Source: Catellatospora sp. KI3
GTDB taxonomy: Bacteria > Actinomycetota > Actinomycetes > Mycobacteriales > Micromonosporaceae
Direction: 5' to 3'
Length of the DNA: 64,000 nucleotides
Assembly (NCBI RefSeq): GCF_029948125.1
Contig: NZ_JASAMB010000020.1
Coordinates: 1-64,000, forward strand
Of the stretch, positions 16,338-25,823 are shown one piece after another. The notes beneath the pieces are model-generated. The model was not told where the DNA came from and searched no databases. It saw only the letters and a program-made list of their open reading frames with translations. The position numbers were made by a program, and so were the translations under genes. Every line of letters begins with the position of its first letter. Positions within the stretch are counted from its first letter, which is position 1.

Positions 16338-16667
16338 TCAGCCGTCCAGGTGCTCCTTGAGCGCGCCGAGCCGCCCGTCCCAGTCGGTGGCCAGGGCGGC
16401 CAGGAACTGCTGCGCCACCTGCATCGGCGCCGAGCGCAGCCGGTAGCGGACCCGGCGCCGCTCGCCGGGTTCGGCGGTGACCAGGCCCGCCTCGGTCAGC
16501 AGGGCCAGGTGCTTGGCGATCGCCTGCCGGGTGATCGGCAGGCGATCGGCCAGGTCCGTGGCCGTGGCCGGGCCGCCCGAGGCCAGCGCGGCGAGGATGC
16601 CGCGCCGGCTCGGGTCGGCCAGGGCCGTGAAGACCTGCTCGGCGATCGCCTCGATGTCAGGCTGCAT
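16338..16667 (-). CDS. ArsR-family regulator
   Basis: A 109-residue winged-helix repressor. The helix-turn-helix region (ATDLADRLPITRQAIAKHLALL) at about residues 37-58 and the beta-wing GERRRVRYRL are clear. There are no metal-binding Cys pairs, so it belongs to the non-metal ArsR group often paired with SRPBCC proteins. Its start lies inside the 3' end of the SRPBCC gene (11-nt overlap), so the two are coupled. Two copies of GCAACC-N4-GGTTGC upstream of the pair are its probable operators. Confidence 0.92.
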   Translation of the reverse strand: MQPDIEAIAEQVFTALADPSRRGILAALASGGPATATDLADRLPITRQAIAKHLALLTEAGLVTAEPGERRRVRYRLRSAPMQVAQQFLAALATDWDGRLGALKEHLDG

Positions 16668-17088
16668 TGAGGTATTCGACCAGCTCGCCGAGCTCGTGCG
16701 TCCACCCCCCGGTGTTGGCGTCGTAGGCCTTGCGGTACTCGTCGCCGGGCAGCTGCGCGAAGCCTGACTCGACCATGGTCAGCCGGGTTCCCGCGCCGGC
16801 GGGTTCGAGCGTGAACTCGACATAGGTGCGGCGCGGGTCGTGCTCGGGCAGGCCGTAGATGTGCCAGGTGAAGCCGAAGACGCTCGGCTCCTCGACTCGC
16901 TCGATGGTCAGCTCGGCCTGGTCGCCGCTGTCCCAGTTGACCCGGGCGGTGCCGCCCGGCCGCAGGTCGACGACGGCCTTGTGGCCGAACCAGGTGCCCA
17001 GGCCCTCGGCTGTGGTGAGCGCCGCCCAGACGGCGGCCGGGGGCCGGGTGAGTTCGATTGTCCGCTCAATGCGATCAGGGAAGCCCAT
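16657..17088 (-). CDS. SRPBCC (AHSA1-like) domain protein
   Basis: A 143-residue protein of the activator-of-Hsp90-homologue-1-like SRPBCC type: an N-terminal IERTIELTRPPAAVWAALT strand-helix, central TWFGHKAVVDLRPGG, and a C-terminal helix with WTHELGELVEYL. These proteins bind hydrophobic ligands. It is the first gene of an autoregulated pair with the overlapping ArsR gene. Promoter and operators lie at 17101-17156. A role in binding or detoxifying the ArsR ligand is inferred from the pairing. Confidence 0.9.
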   Translation of the reverse strand: MGFPDRIERTIELTRPPAAVWAALTTAEGLGTWFGHKAVVDLRPGGTARVNWDSGDQAELTIERVEEPSVFGFTWHIYGLPEHDPRRTYVEFTLEPAGAGTRLTMVESGFAQLPGDEYRKAYDANTGGWTHELGELVEYLNAA

Positions 17089-17100
17089 CGCACTCCTCCG

Positions 17101-17156
17101 TGAGTAGCAACCAACTGGTTGCTACTCACGCTATTGCAACCTTTGGGTTGCGTCAA
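17101..17156 (-). promoter_or_regulatory. Promoter with tandem ArsR operators
   Basis: On the minus strand, TTGACG (17151-17156) and TAGCGT are separated by 17 nt. GCAACC-N4-GGTTGC occurs twice, at 17136-17151 (between the -35 and -10 boxes) and at 17107-17122 (just downstream). The second copy is the centre of a 28-bp palindrome with perfect 13-bp arms (17101-17128). The copies are 29 bp apart, near three helix turns. Confidence 0.8.
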
Positions 17157-17245
17157 GTCCTGGGGTAGGGTGCGTACCAGCGTCGCGGTGTACCCGGCAC
17201 GAAGGCCGCCGAGGGCATGGAGGCGCGAGACCGCGAGGAACGGGC

Positions 17246-17758
17246 ATGCCCACCACCTCCGAGCCGCACGACCGGATCTCCGCGTACGGCCTCGAACTGA
17301 TCGACATCCACGACCGCCTGCGCGAGCAGCTGACCCGGCTGCGCGCCGACATCGAAGCGCACCTGGACGGCGCCGGACCGCCGCCGCGCGAACTGCCCGC
17401 CCACTGCCTGGCGTTCTGCGCCGCCCTGCAGCGCCACCACACCGCCGAGGACGACCACGCCTTCACCGCGCTGGCCCGGCGGCACCCCGACCTCGAACCG
17501 GTGCTCGACGTGCTGCGCAGGGACCACGGGCTGGTCGCCGACATGCTGCGGCGGCTGCCCCGCCTGGTGGCCGAACTACCGGCGGCCGTCGGCGTTCCGG
17601 CTCGAGCCGACCGGCTGCTGTCGGAGGTCGACGGCCTGTTCGCGCTGCTGGAGTCGCACTTCACCTACGAGGAGCGCAAGCTCGTCGACGCGCTGAACCG
17701 CCTCGACGCCGCCGGCGCCACCCCGGCTGACCTGCTCGGCGCCGACCCGGAGGACTGA
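17246..17758 (+). CDS. Hemerythrin-like (HHE) domain protein
   Basis: A 170-residue four-helix protein with iron-ligand motifs spread as in the HHE cation-binding family: His in IDIHDRL, HHTAEDDHAF, RRDHGLV, and ESHFTYEERKL near the C-terminus. It probably binds a di-iron centre and senses or buffers oxygen or nitric oxide. It converges almost without gap on the membrane protein gene at 17765, and no regulatory site is visible. Confidence 0.86.
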   Translation: MPTTSEPHDRISAYGLELIDIHDRLREQLTRLRADIEAHLDGAGPPPRELPAHCLAFCAALQRHHTAEDDHAFTALARRHPDLEPVLDVLRRDHGLVADMLRRLPRLVAELPAAVGVPARADRLLSEVDGLFALLESHFTYEERKLVDALNRLDAAGATPADLLGADPED

Positions 17759-17764
17759 GCGGGC

Positions 17765-18193
17765 TCAGGCGCGGGCCAGGGGCAGCACCACGTGCTGGGG
17801 GTCGTCGGCCTCGATGCCGTCGTAGCGCTGCCACACCCGCAGCAGGCGGTACGCGATCGGGGCGCCGACGGCCAGCGGCAGCAGGAACACCGCCCCGGCC
17901 ATGGTCGCCACCCACACCGCCAGGCCGACCGAGACCAGCACGGTCGCGCCGAACCCGGCCGCGCGCAGCGACTTGCCCCGGCGCGCCTCGGTCACGCTCG
18001 CCGCCCACACCGCCACCGAGCGGCCGCAGCCGGGCGCCGCGCAGCGGAAGTGCTGGCCCGCGCCGTCGTCGTGCGGCCGCTTCACCTCGATCATCGCGTG
18101 CTCGGGATGGAACCGCGCACCCTCGTACGACGCGGAGCTGTCCCGCATGTGCATCAGCCGTCTGCGGCTGAGCTCTTCCACCTTCAGGAACAC
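17765..18193 (-). CDS. Two-TM membrane protein of unknown function
   Basis: A 142-residue protein. A soluble N-terminal half contains a single CAAPGC pair (possible half of a zinc site), then two adjacent hydrophobic helices (about residues 80-122) and a short acidic tail. GTG 18193 is preferred because GAGG lies about 7 nt upstream; a longer form would need a TTG start. Family not recognised. It is divergent from the membrane protein at 18356. Confidence 0.6.
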   Translation of the reverse strand: MFLKVEELSRRRLMHMRDSSASYEGARFHPEHAMIEVKRPHDDGAGQHFRCAAPGCGRSVAVWAASVTEARRGKSLRAAGFGATVLVSVGLAVWVATMAGAVFLLPLAVGAPIAYRLLRVWQRYDGIEADDPQHVVLPLARA

Positions 18194-18355
18194 GGTCGAC
18201 CTCGGCAACGGATGAACGGAAGACGTCCTGGCGCCTGTCAATATGGCAAAGTCCGGCGCGATGCGACAGCCGTCGCGACTGTCCGATCAGGTCGATCGCG
18301 GCACCGTCCGGATGAGGGACGCCGTGGCCGCGCCCGTCGTGGCAGACTGCGAACC

Positions 18356-18862
18356 ATGTCGATGGGGGTGTGGCGAAACGTCCTGCTCGTGACTGCCGCA
18401 GCGATCAGTCTGCTCATGGTGGGGGTGGCCCTGCTCAGCCACGGGCTGGACGGCTACTACACGGTGTTCGCCCTGGTGCTGGCGCTCGGCGGGGTCCTGC
18501 TGCTGTGGCTCGGCGCGACCGGCCGCCCGCTCGGCTGGGCGTGGGCGGCCGTCGGGGTGCTGACCCTGGTCGGACTCGGCGTCAGCCTGGTCGAGGAGCG
18601 GACCGGCATCTGCTGCATGTTCGGATACCACCGGGGCCTGGGCTACCCGTGGCCCTGGCTCACCAGCCACGCCGAGGCCGACACGCTCGCCGCCATCGAG
18701 GCGGTCGCCGCCTCACCGCAGGACCTGTCCAAGCACGTGCAGCTGCGCTACCTGCTGGTCGACGCGGCCTTCTGGGCCGAGGCCGCGCTGCTGCTGGTGA
18801 CCCCGGTCGCCCTGCTGCTGCGCAGGCCGACCAGGGCGAAGCCGGACACGGTGGCGGTCTGA
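18356..18862 (+). CDS. Four-TM membrane protein of unknown function
   Basis: A 168-residue protein with hydrophobic segments at about residues 7-28, 34-53, 58-77 and 133-155. The extracytoplasmic loop before the last helix contains a CC pair and aromatic residues (ICCMFGYHRGLGYPWPW). No known family is evident. It converges on the TPR-like gene at 18879 with a 16-bp gap. Confidence 0.65.
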   Translation: MSMGVWRNVLLVTAAAISLLMVGVALLSHGLDGYYTVFALVLALGGVLLLWLGATGRPLGWAWAAVGVLTLVGLGVSLVEERTGICCMFGYHRGLGYPWPWLTSHAEADTLAAIEAVAASPQDLSKHVQLRYLLVDAAFWAEAALLLVTPVALLLRRPTRAKPDTVAV

Positions 18863-18878
18863 CGCCGCGCCGGGGGTG

Positions 18879-19499
18879 TCATTCCCGTGCTTCCAGCAGC
18901 CGGCAGACCTGGTCGTACCGGGTGACCACGCGCAGGAAGTCGTCGCTGCCGGCGGTGCCGAGGTTCGTCAGGTGCTGGTAGGTGTCGACCGCCTCGGTGG
19001 CGAGTCGGCGCGCCTCGGCCGCCGCATCCGGTCCGCCCCACTTGGCCAGCATGAACGCCAGGCGGCTCTTGGCGTCGGCGGTGAACGCCGCCGCAGTGGC
19101 CAGGTCGGGCACGGCGCTGCCCGCGTTGATCGGGACGCGCCGGGGGATGATCCGGTCGAGGGTCGCCACCTGCGGGTTGATCTCGCCGCCGCTCAGCTCC
19201 AAATAGGCCTCGTAGGCGTGGCGGGCGACGGCGACAGCCTCGGGGCCGTGTTCGGCGTGGTCGAGGATCGCGGAGTGGTTGTAGAGCTTGCTGGCCAGTT
19301 GGGCCAGGTGTGCCTGGTTGCCCGGCTCCAGCCGCCGCAGCCGCAGGATGGTCTCGATCGCCTGCCGGCTGGGCTGGACGGCCTCCTCCGCGTGCCCCGC
19401 CCGCAGCAGGGTCATCGCCCTGGCGCCGTAGTCGTCGGCCCGGTCCTGCAGCCGTTGCAGCTTGCGCTCATGTCGTGCCGCGGAGTCGAAGAATCTCAC
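18879..19499 (-). CDS. TPR-like helical protein
   Basis: A 206-residue, Ala/Arg/Leu-rich all-helical protein. Degenerate tetratricopeptide-like repeats are suggested by motifs such as ALTLLRAGHAEEAVQPSRQA-type and AVAVARHAYEAYLEL spacing. No enzymatic motif. GTG 19499 has GGAGG 5-6 nt upstream; an earlier TTG is less likely. A possible -10 box (TATAGG, minus strand, 19538-19543) fits a start of transcription near 19530. Function unknown; a protein-interaction scaffold is most likely. Confidence 0.6.
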   Translation of the reverse strand: MRFFDSAARHERKLQRLQDRADDYGARAMTLLRAGHAEEAVQPSRQAIETILRLRRLEPGNQAHLAQLASKLYNHSAILDHAEHGPEAVAVARHAYEAYLELSGGEINPQVATLDRIIPRRVPINAGSAVPDLATAAAFTADAKSRLAFMLAKWGGPDAAAEARRLATEAVDTYQHLTNLGTAGSDDFLRVVTRYDQVCRLLEARE

Positions 19500-19804
19500 G
19501 GGCCCTCCCCAGGTCCTCCCGATCAAGTCGGAATGATCCTATATGGACCCTGGGCCTACCAGCCGCGATCGACACCCGGCCGGGCGCCCTGTCTTTGGGG
19601 CATGCCGAGCCGGCCGCATCGTGCGGCCTGTCCGCTACCTGGAACGGGTTGGGGGGAGTGCCGCGACCTGATCGTCATCGCTCGACCGCACCGGCACTGC
19701 TCGCAGGTGGTGGATGTCGGCGAATGCGTCGTCGGCGTCGGTGCTGTCGGCGTCCCGCGAGGGGTCTCGTCCCGACTGATCTGCGACCGCGGTCCGCATA
19801 CGGT

Positions 19805-19839
19805 GCCCTGGACCTGCCCTGCGGAACCAGGTCCAGGGC
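19805..19839 (-). terminator. Terminator hairpin of the secreted protein gene
   Basis: A perfect 12-bp stem (GCCCTGGACCTG and complement) with an 11-nt loop, 11 nt after the stop of the gene at 19850 on the minus strand. In the rest of the gene-free stretch 19500-19849 I see only the possible -10 box of the TPR-like gene. Confidence 0.75.
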
Positions 19840-19849
19840 CGGACCGGGG

Positions 19850-20230
19850 TCAGAAAGTCTTGTATTGGCTACACGAATCGCCGCCGGTCATGGAACCTTC
19901 GGCGCCCCAGTCGTCCTCGCAGACGCGAAACGAACCTGTGTACCCAGCGAAGATCGCCGGCAGGTAACCGTTGGCGCAGCCCGCTTGCGAACCGTTGGTG
20001 TCCCAGACGGTGAAGGTGGTGACGTTCGGAATCCAGAAGCTGCCGTAGACGCCGTTGCCGTCCTCTTCCCGATCGCAGACCTCGTACCAGAGGTTGTCGG
20101 CGCGGTTGACGCTGGCCCGGTCATCGCCCTGGGTCACCGTCACGTTCGCGGCTGCCGCCGGAGCCGACGCGACCAGGATGGTGACCAGCGCGGTCACCGC
20201 CACCAGCCACGTTCTAGTCATAGATCGCAT
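19850..20230 (-). CDS. Small secreted four-cysteine protein of unknown function
   Basis: A 126-residue protein. The Sec signal peptide (MRSMTRTWLVAVTALVTILV, then ASAPAAAA) should be cleaved near residue 28. The mature part of about 98 residues has Cys52, Cys85, Cys104 and Cys120, consistent with two disulfides, and is rich in Asn, Asp, Gly and aromatic residues. Strong ribosome binding site GGGAGG precedes the ATG. It resembles the protein at 2523-2957 in size, export and Cys number, but I cannot align the two convincingly. Family not recognised. Confidence 0.78.
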   Translation of the reverse strand: MRSMTRTWLVAVTALVTILVASAPAAAANVTVTQGDDRASVNRADNLWYEVCDREEDGNGVYGSFWIPNVTTFTVWDTNGSQAGCANGYLPAIFAGYTGSFRVCEDDWGAEGSMTGGDSCSQYKTF

Positions 20231-20358
20231 GTTGTCTGATCCTCCCGTTAGGACGCGACGCGTCTTGGCGGGAGATGCTAGCAGCGCCGTGCGCCGCAGG
20301 CTGCCCCGTCGATTCCTCCGCCAGGAGCACCTGCCCGCAGACGACTTCGACGCACGCG

Positions 20359-22164
20359 CTAGTGGCGGGGGGCCGGGTCGCCGTTCGCGGGCGGGGGCGC
20401 GACCAGTGGGCCGAGCACCCGGGCGGTGTCGATCAGCGGGACGTGGCTGAACGCCTGCGGGAAGTTGCCGACCTGGCGGCGTGCGACCTGGTCGTACTCC
20501 TCGGCGAGCAGGCCGACGTCGTTGCGCAGGCTGAGCAGGTGCTCGAACAGTTCGCAGGCCTGGTCGCGCCGGCCCATCAGGGCGTAGTTCTGCGCCAGCC
20601 AGAAGGTGCAGGCCAGGAACGCGCCCTCGCCCGGGGGCAGGCCGTCGACCTCGGCGCCGGGCACCTGGGTGTAGCGCTGGACCAGGCCGTCGGACATCAG
20701 CTCGCGCTCGATCGCGGCGACCGTGCCGCGCATCCGCGGGTCGTTCGCGGGCAGGAAGCCCACCAGCGGCATCATCAGCAGTGACGCGTCGAGTTCGCGC
20801 GAGCCGTAGAACTGGGTGAAGGTGCCGCGGCTCTCGTCGTACCCTCTGGTCAGGATGTCGGCGGCGATGTCGTCGCGCAGCGCGCGCCAGCGGCCGGCCG
20901 GGCCGGTGGAGCCGAACTGCTCGACTGTCTTGACCGCCCGGTCCGCCGCGACCCAGGCCATGAGCTTGGAGTGGGTGAAGTGCTGGGACCCGCCGCGCAC
21001 CTCCCAGATGCCGTCGTCGGGCCGCTGCCAGTTGTGCGAGACGAACTCCATCAGCGCGTTCTGCAGCGCCCAGGCCGGCTCGTCGGCCTCCAGCCCGGCC
21101 TTGCGCGCCTGGTGCAGCGCGTCCATGACCTCGCCGTAGACGTCGAGCTGGAACTGCTCGGCGGCGGCGTTGCCCAGGCGCACCGGCCCGCCGGTGTAGC
21201 CGGGCAGCCAGGTGGCGATGCGCTCGGGCAGGTAGCGCTCGCCCGCGACGCCGTACATGATCTGCAGCTGGGAGGGGTCGCCGGCGATCGCGCGCAGCAG
21301 CCACGACCGCCAGGCGCGGGCCTCCTCGACGTAGCCGGAGTAGAGCAGCGACTGCAGGGTGATGGTGGCGTCGCGCAGCCAGCAGTACCGGTAGTCCCAG
21401 TTGCGTACGCCGCCGAGCTGCTCGGGCAGCGACGTGGTGACCGCCGCGACGATGCCGCCGGTGGGGCCGTAGGTCAGCGTCTTCAGGGTCAGCAGCGAGC
21501 GGGTGACCGCGTCGCGCCAAGGGCCGTCGTAGCGGCAGCCGCCGATCCACTCCCGCCAGTACGACTCCGTCTCGGTCAGCGCCGTCTCGGGTTCGACCGG
21601 CTGCGGCACCGGCAGGTGCGACTCCTGCCAGGTGAGCACGAAGGGGACCCGCTCGCCCGCGGCGACGGTGAAGTCGGCGACGGTGGCCAGGTTCTCGCCG
21701 TGCGTGTCCACCGGCGTACGCAGGTAGACCGCGTCGGGTCCGGCCACGCCGACGGTGTCCGGGCCGACCCGGCGCACCCAGGGCACCACGTGGCCGTAGT
21801 CGAAGCGCAGCCGCAGGTCCATCCGCATCGGCACCCGGCCGCGTACGCCCTCGACGATGCGGACTATGTCGGCGGCCTCGCCGCGCGGGGGCATGAAGTC
21901 GATGAGGCGCACGGTGCCGGTGTCGGTGTCGAACTCGGTGTGCAGCACCATCGTGTCGCCGCGGTAGGCGCGCCGTACCGCGCGCACCCCGTGGGCGGGG
22001 GCGAGCTGCCAGCGGCCGTGTTCGGGGGTGCCCAGCAGCGCCGCGAAGATCGCGCCGGAGTCGAAGCGGGGCAGGCAGAGCCAGTCGACGGATCCGTCCC
22101 GGCCGACCAGCGCGGCGGTCTGGGTGTCGCCGATGACCGCGTAGTCCTCGATGCGCAGCGGCAT
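20359..22164 (-). CDS. Glycoside hydrolase family 15 protein (glucoamylase/trehalase-like)
   Basis: A 601-residue cytoplasmic enzyme with an N-terminal beta-sandwich (MPLRIEDYAVIGDTQTAALV) and a C-terminal (alpha/alpha)6 barrel. Conserved stretches are NWDYRYCWLRDATITL, WEVRGGSQHFTHSKLMAW and EGAFLACTFWLAQNYAL, typical of bacterial GH15 proteins that act on alpha-glucans, trehalose or related sugars with inversion. Acidic residues in the WEVRG and EGAF regions are the expected catalytic pair. The ATG at 22164 has GGAGG before it. It is divergent from the GH3 gene, and the CebR-like box lies between them. Confidence 0.9.
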   Translation of the reverse strand: MPLRIEDYAVIGDTQTAALVGRDGSVDWLCLPRFDSGAIFAALLGTPEHGRWQLAPAHGVRAVRRAYRGDTMVLHTEFDTDTGTVRLIDFMPPRGEAADIVRIVEGVRGRVPMRMDLRLRFDYGHVVPWVRRVGPDTVGVAGPDAVYLRTPVDTHGENLATVADFTVAAGERVPFVLTWQESHLPVPQPVEPETALTETESYWREWIGGCRYDGPWRDAVTRSLLTLKTLTYGPTGGIVAAVTTSLPEQLGGVRNWDYRYCWLRDATITLQSLLYSGYVEEARAWRSWLLRAIAGDPSQLQIMYGVAGERYLPERIATWLPGYTGGPVRLGNAAAEQFQLDVYGEVMDALHQARKAGLEADEPAWALQNALMEFVSHNWQRPDDGIWEVRGGSQHFTHSKLMAWVAADRAVKTVEQFGSTGPAGRWRALRDDIAADILTRGYDESRGTFTQFYGSRELDASLLMMPLVGFLPANDPRMRGTVAAIERELMSDGLVQRYTQVPGAEVDGLPPGEGAFLACTFWLAQNYALMGRRDQACELFEHLLSLRNDVGLLAEEYDQVARRQVGNFPQAFSHVPLIDTARVLGPLVAPPPANGDPAPRH

Positions 22165-22244
22165 GTGCACCTCCCGCGACGACGCTACCCCCGTCGCGCG
22201 GCGGCAAACGGATTCCGCGGCGTGGCGAGCGGACATCCGCATGC

Positions 22245-22258
22245 TGGGAGCGTTCCCA
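22245..22258. promoter_or_regulatory. CebR-like LacI-family operator
   Basis: TGGGAGCGTTCCCA is a 14-bp near-palindrome differing at one position from the established Streptomyces CebR box TGGGAGCGCTCCCA. CebR represses cellulose and cello-oligosaccharide genes and is released by cellobiose or cellotriose. The site lies 76 bp upstream of the GH3 gene and 81 bp upstream of the divergent GH15 gene. No LacI regulator is in this window. Confidence 0.75.
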
Positions 22259-22333
22259 GATCCGGGGGTGAAGCGGCATAATGTGTTGCCCCGCACCGCA
22301 TCCCGCTCCATCCCTCACGTATCTGGAGAAGCC

Positions 22334-24181
<1,848 letters not shown>

Positions 24182-24246
24182 GGTTTGCCTGCCGTTCGCC
24201 TTCCGGTCGAGTGGATCCAGCGGGCTGTTCCCGTGCGAGGAATTGC

Positions 24247-25677
24247 ATGGCGGCGTCCCTGGTGAAACTCCCCGGAAGGCCTTTTCACGTGAGCACCCCC
24301 CTCTCCCGCCGCAACCTGCTGCGCGCTTCGACCCTGGGCGGTCTGGGCATCGCGTTCGCCGGCAGCGCCGCTGCCATCGCCGGTCCCGCCTACGCCCACC
24401 CGAAGGTGGCGGGCTACGGCCCGCTGGTCACCGACCCGGCGGGCGTCCTGTCGCTGCCCGAGGGCTTCTCGTACCGCGTCGTCGCCGAGGCGGGTGTGAG
24501 CGTGCTGGAGTCCGGCGAGTTCACCCCGAGCGACGCCGACGGCACCGCGGTCTTCCGCACGCCGGGCGGGTACACCCTGGTCAACAACCACGAGATCGGC
24601 GGCGGCGAGCCGTACGGCGTGCCCGCCCTGCCGGGCCTGACCTTCGACCCGGGCGCGCACGGCGGCACCACCAACATCGACGTGGACCACCACGGCAACC
24701 GCGTGCGCGAGTACGTCAGCCTCGCCGGCACCCACAACAACTGCGCGGGCGGCATCACCCCGTGGGGCACGTGGCTGACCTGCGAGGAGACCGAGCAGCG
24801 GGCCAACGCGGTGTTCCAGTTCGACCACGGCTGGGTGTTCGAGGTCGACCCGCATGACCGCTCGGCCAACCTCGACCCGGTGCCGCTGAAGTTCCTCGGC
24901 CGCTACGCCCACGAGGCCGTGGCCGTGGACCCGAAGACCAACGAGATCTACCTGACCGAGGACGCCAGCGGCCCGAACGGGCTCTACTTCCGCTGGGTGC
25001 CGCCGAAGCACTTCAAGGGCCGCAAGGGCGAGCTGCGCAAGCTGGCCCTCAGCGAGGGCGGCGACACCGCCGGCACGCTGCAGGCGCTGAGCGCGTCGCT
25101 GGACGGCGTGCACATCACCGACCTGTCCCAGGCCCTGACGCCGGGCACGAAGTACGACGTTACCTGGGTGGACGTGCCGGACCGGCTCGCGGTCACCACC
25201 TCGGTGCGCAAGCAGTTCACCAACGACCAGGTCACCCGGGCCCGCAAGCTCGAGGGCCAGTGGTACGGCGACAAGGGCGTCTACTTCGTCTCCAGCTACG
25301 CCCGCCACAGCGACGGCAGCCTCAACGAGCACGACGGCCAGGTGTGGTTCTACGACCCGAAGCGCGAGACCATCGAGCTGGTCACCATCTTCGGCGTGAA
25401 CCCGGACCCGTCGGTCGAGGGAGCCTACGACGGCCCCGACAACATCACCGTCTCGCCGTACGGCGGACTGATCCTGGCCGAGGACGGCGAGGGCCTGTCG
25501 CACCTGGTCGGCGTCAACGACCGGGGCGAGACCTACCCGCTGGGCCGCAACGAGGCCAGCGAGAGCGAGTTCACCGGCCCGACGTTCACCGAGGACGGCC
25601 GGATCCTGTTCGCCAACATCCAGTCGCCGGGCCTGGTCTTCGCGATCACCGGCCCGTGGGGGCGCAAGCAGCACTGA
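24247..25677 (+). CDS. PhoX-like (DUF839) Tat-exported phosphatase family protein
   Basis: A 476-residue protein with a twin-arginine signal (SRRNLLRAS, hydrophobic LGGLGIAFAGSAAAIAG, then AYA). The mature part has the DUF839/PhoX beta-propeller features: NNHEIGG, NNCAGGITPWGTWLTCEE, GRYAHEAVAV, and GPDNITVSPYGGLILAED. PhoX enzymes are Ca/Fe-dependent alkaline phosphatases. ATG 24247 has GAGG 6 nt upstream; GTG 24289 (after GGAAGG) gives a shorter Tat n-region and is the alternative. No PHO box was recognised. The gene ends at a strong hairpin. Confidence 0.87.
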   Translation: MAASLVKLPGRPFHVSTPLSRRNLLRASTLGGLGIAFAGSAAAIAGPAYAHPKVAGYGPLVTDPAGVLSLPEGFSYRVVAEAGVSVLESGEFTPSDADGTAVFRTPGGYTLVNNHEIGGGEPYGVPALPGLTFDPGAHGGTTNIDVDHHGNRVREYVSLAGTHNNCAGGITPWGTWLTCEETEQRANAVFQFDHGWVFEVDPHDRSANLDPVPLKFLGRYAHEAVAVDPKTNEIYLTEDASGPNGLYFRWVPPKHFKGRKGELRKLALSEGGDTAGTLQALSASLDGVHITDLSQALTPGTKYDVTWVDVPDRLAVTTSVRKQFTNDQVTRARKLEGQWYGDKGVYFVSSYARHSDGSLNEHDGQVWFYDPKRETIELVTIFGVNPDPSVEGAYDGPDNITVSPYGGLILAEDGEGLSHLVGVNDRGETYPLGRNEASESEFTGPTFTEDGRILFANIQSPGLVFAITGPWGRKQH

Positions 25678-25695
25678 CCCGTTCCGCGGGTACGT

Positions 25696-25731
25696 CCGCG
25701 CCCGCTCCGGCCGCCTCCGGAGCGGGCGCGG
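25696..25731 (+). terminator. Strong terminator hairpin
   Basis: A perfect 15-bp stem (CCGCGCCCGCTCCGG and complement) with a 6-nt loop, 18 nt after the PhoX-like gene. Confidence 0.85.
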
Positions 25732-25757
25732 TTCTGTTCGCCCTGGACACGTACCCT

Positions 25758-25781
25758 AAAAAACAAGCGTGCTTGACTTTT
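25758..25781 (+). promoter_or_regulatory. Operator-like palindrome upstream of the acyl-CoA operon
   Basis: AAAAAACAAGC-GT-GCTTGACTTTT: 9 of 11 arm positions pair, with core CAAGC/GCTTG. The A/T-rich arms contrast with about 70 percent GC around them. It lies 42 bp upstream of the first gene of the operon, whose last gene encodes a TetR protein; that protein is the likely ligand of this site (inference). Confidence 0.6.
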
Positions 25782-25823
25782 TCTTACCTCGCGGCGACCC
25801 TGGTCCCGGGGGAGGGAGAGCCG

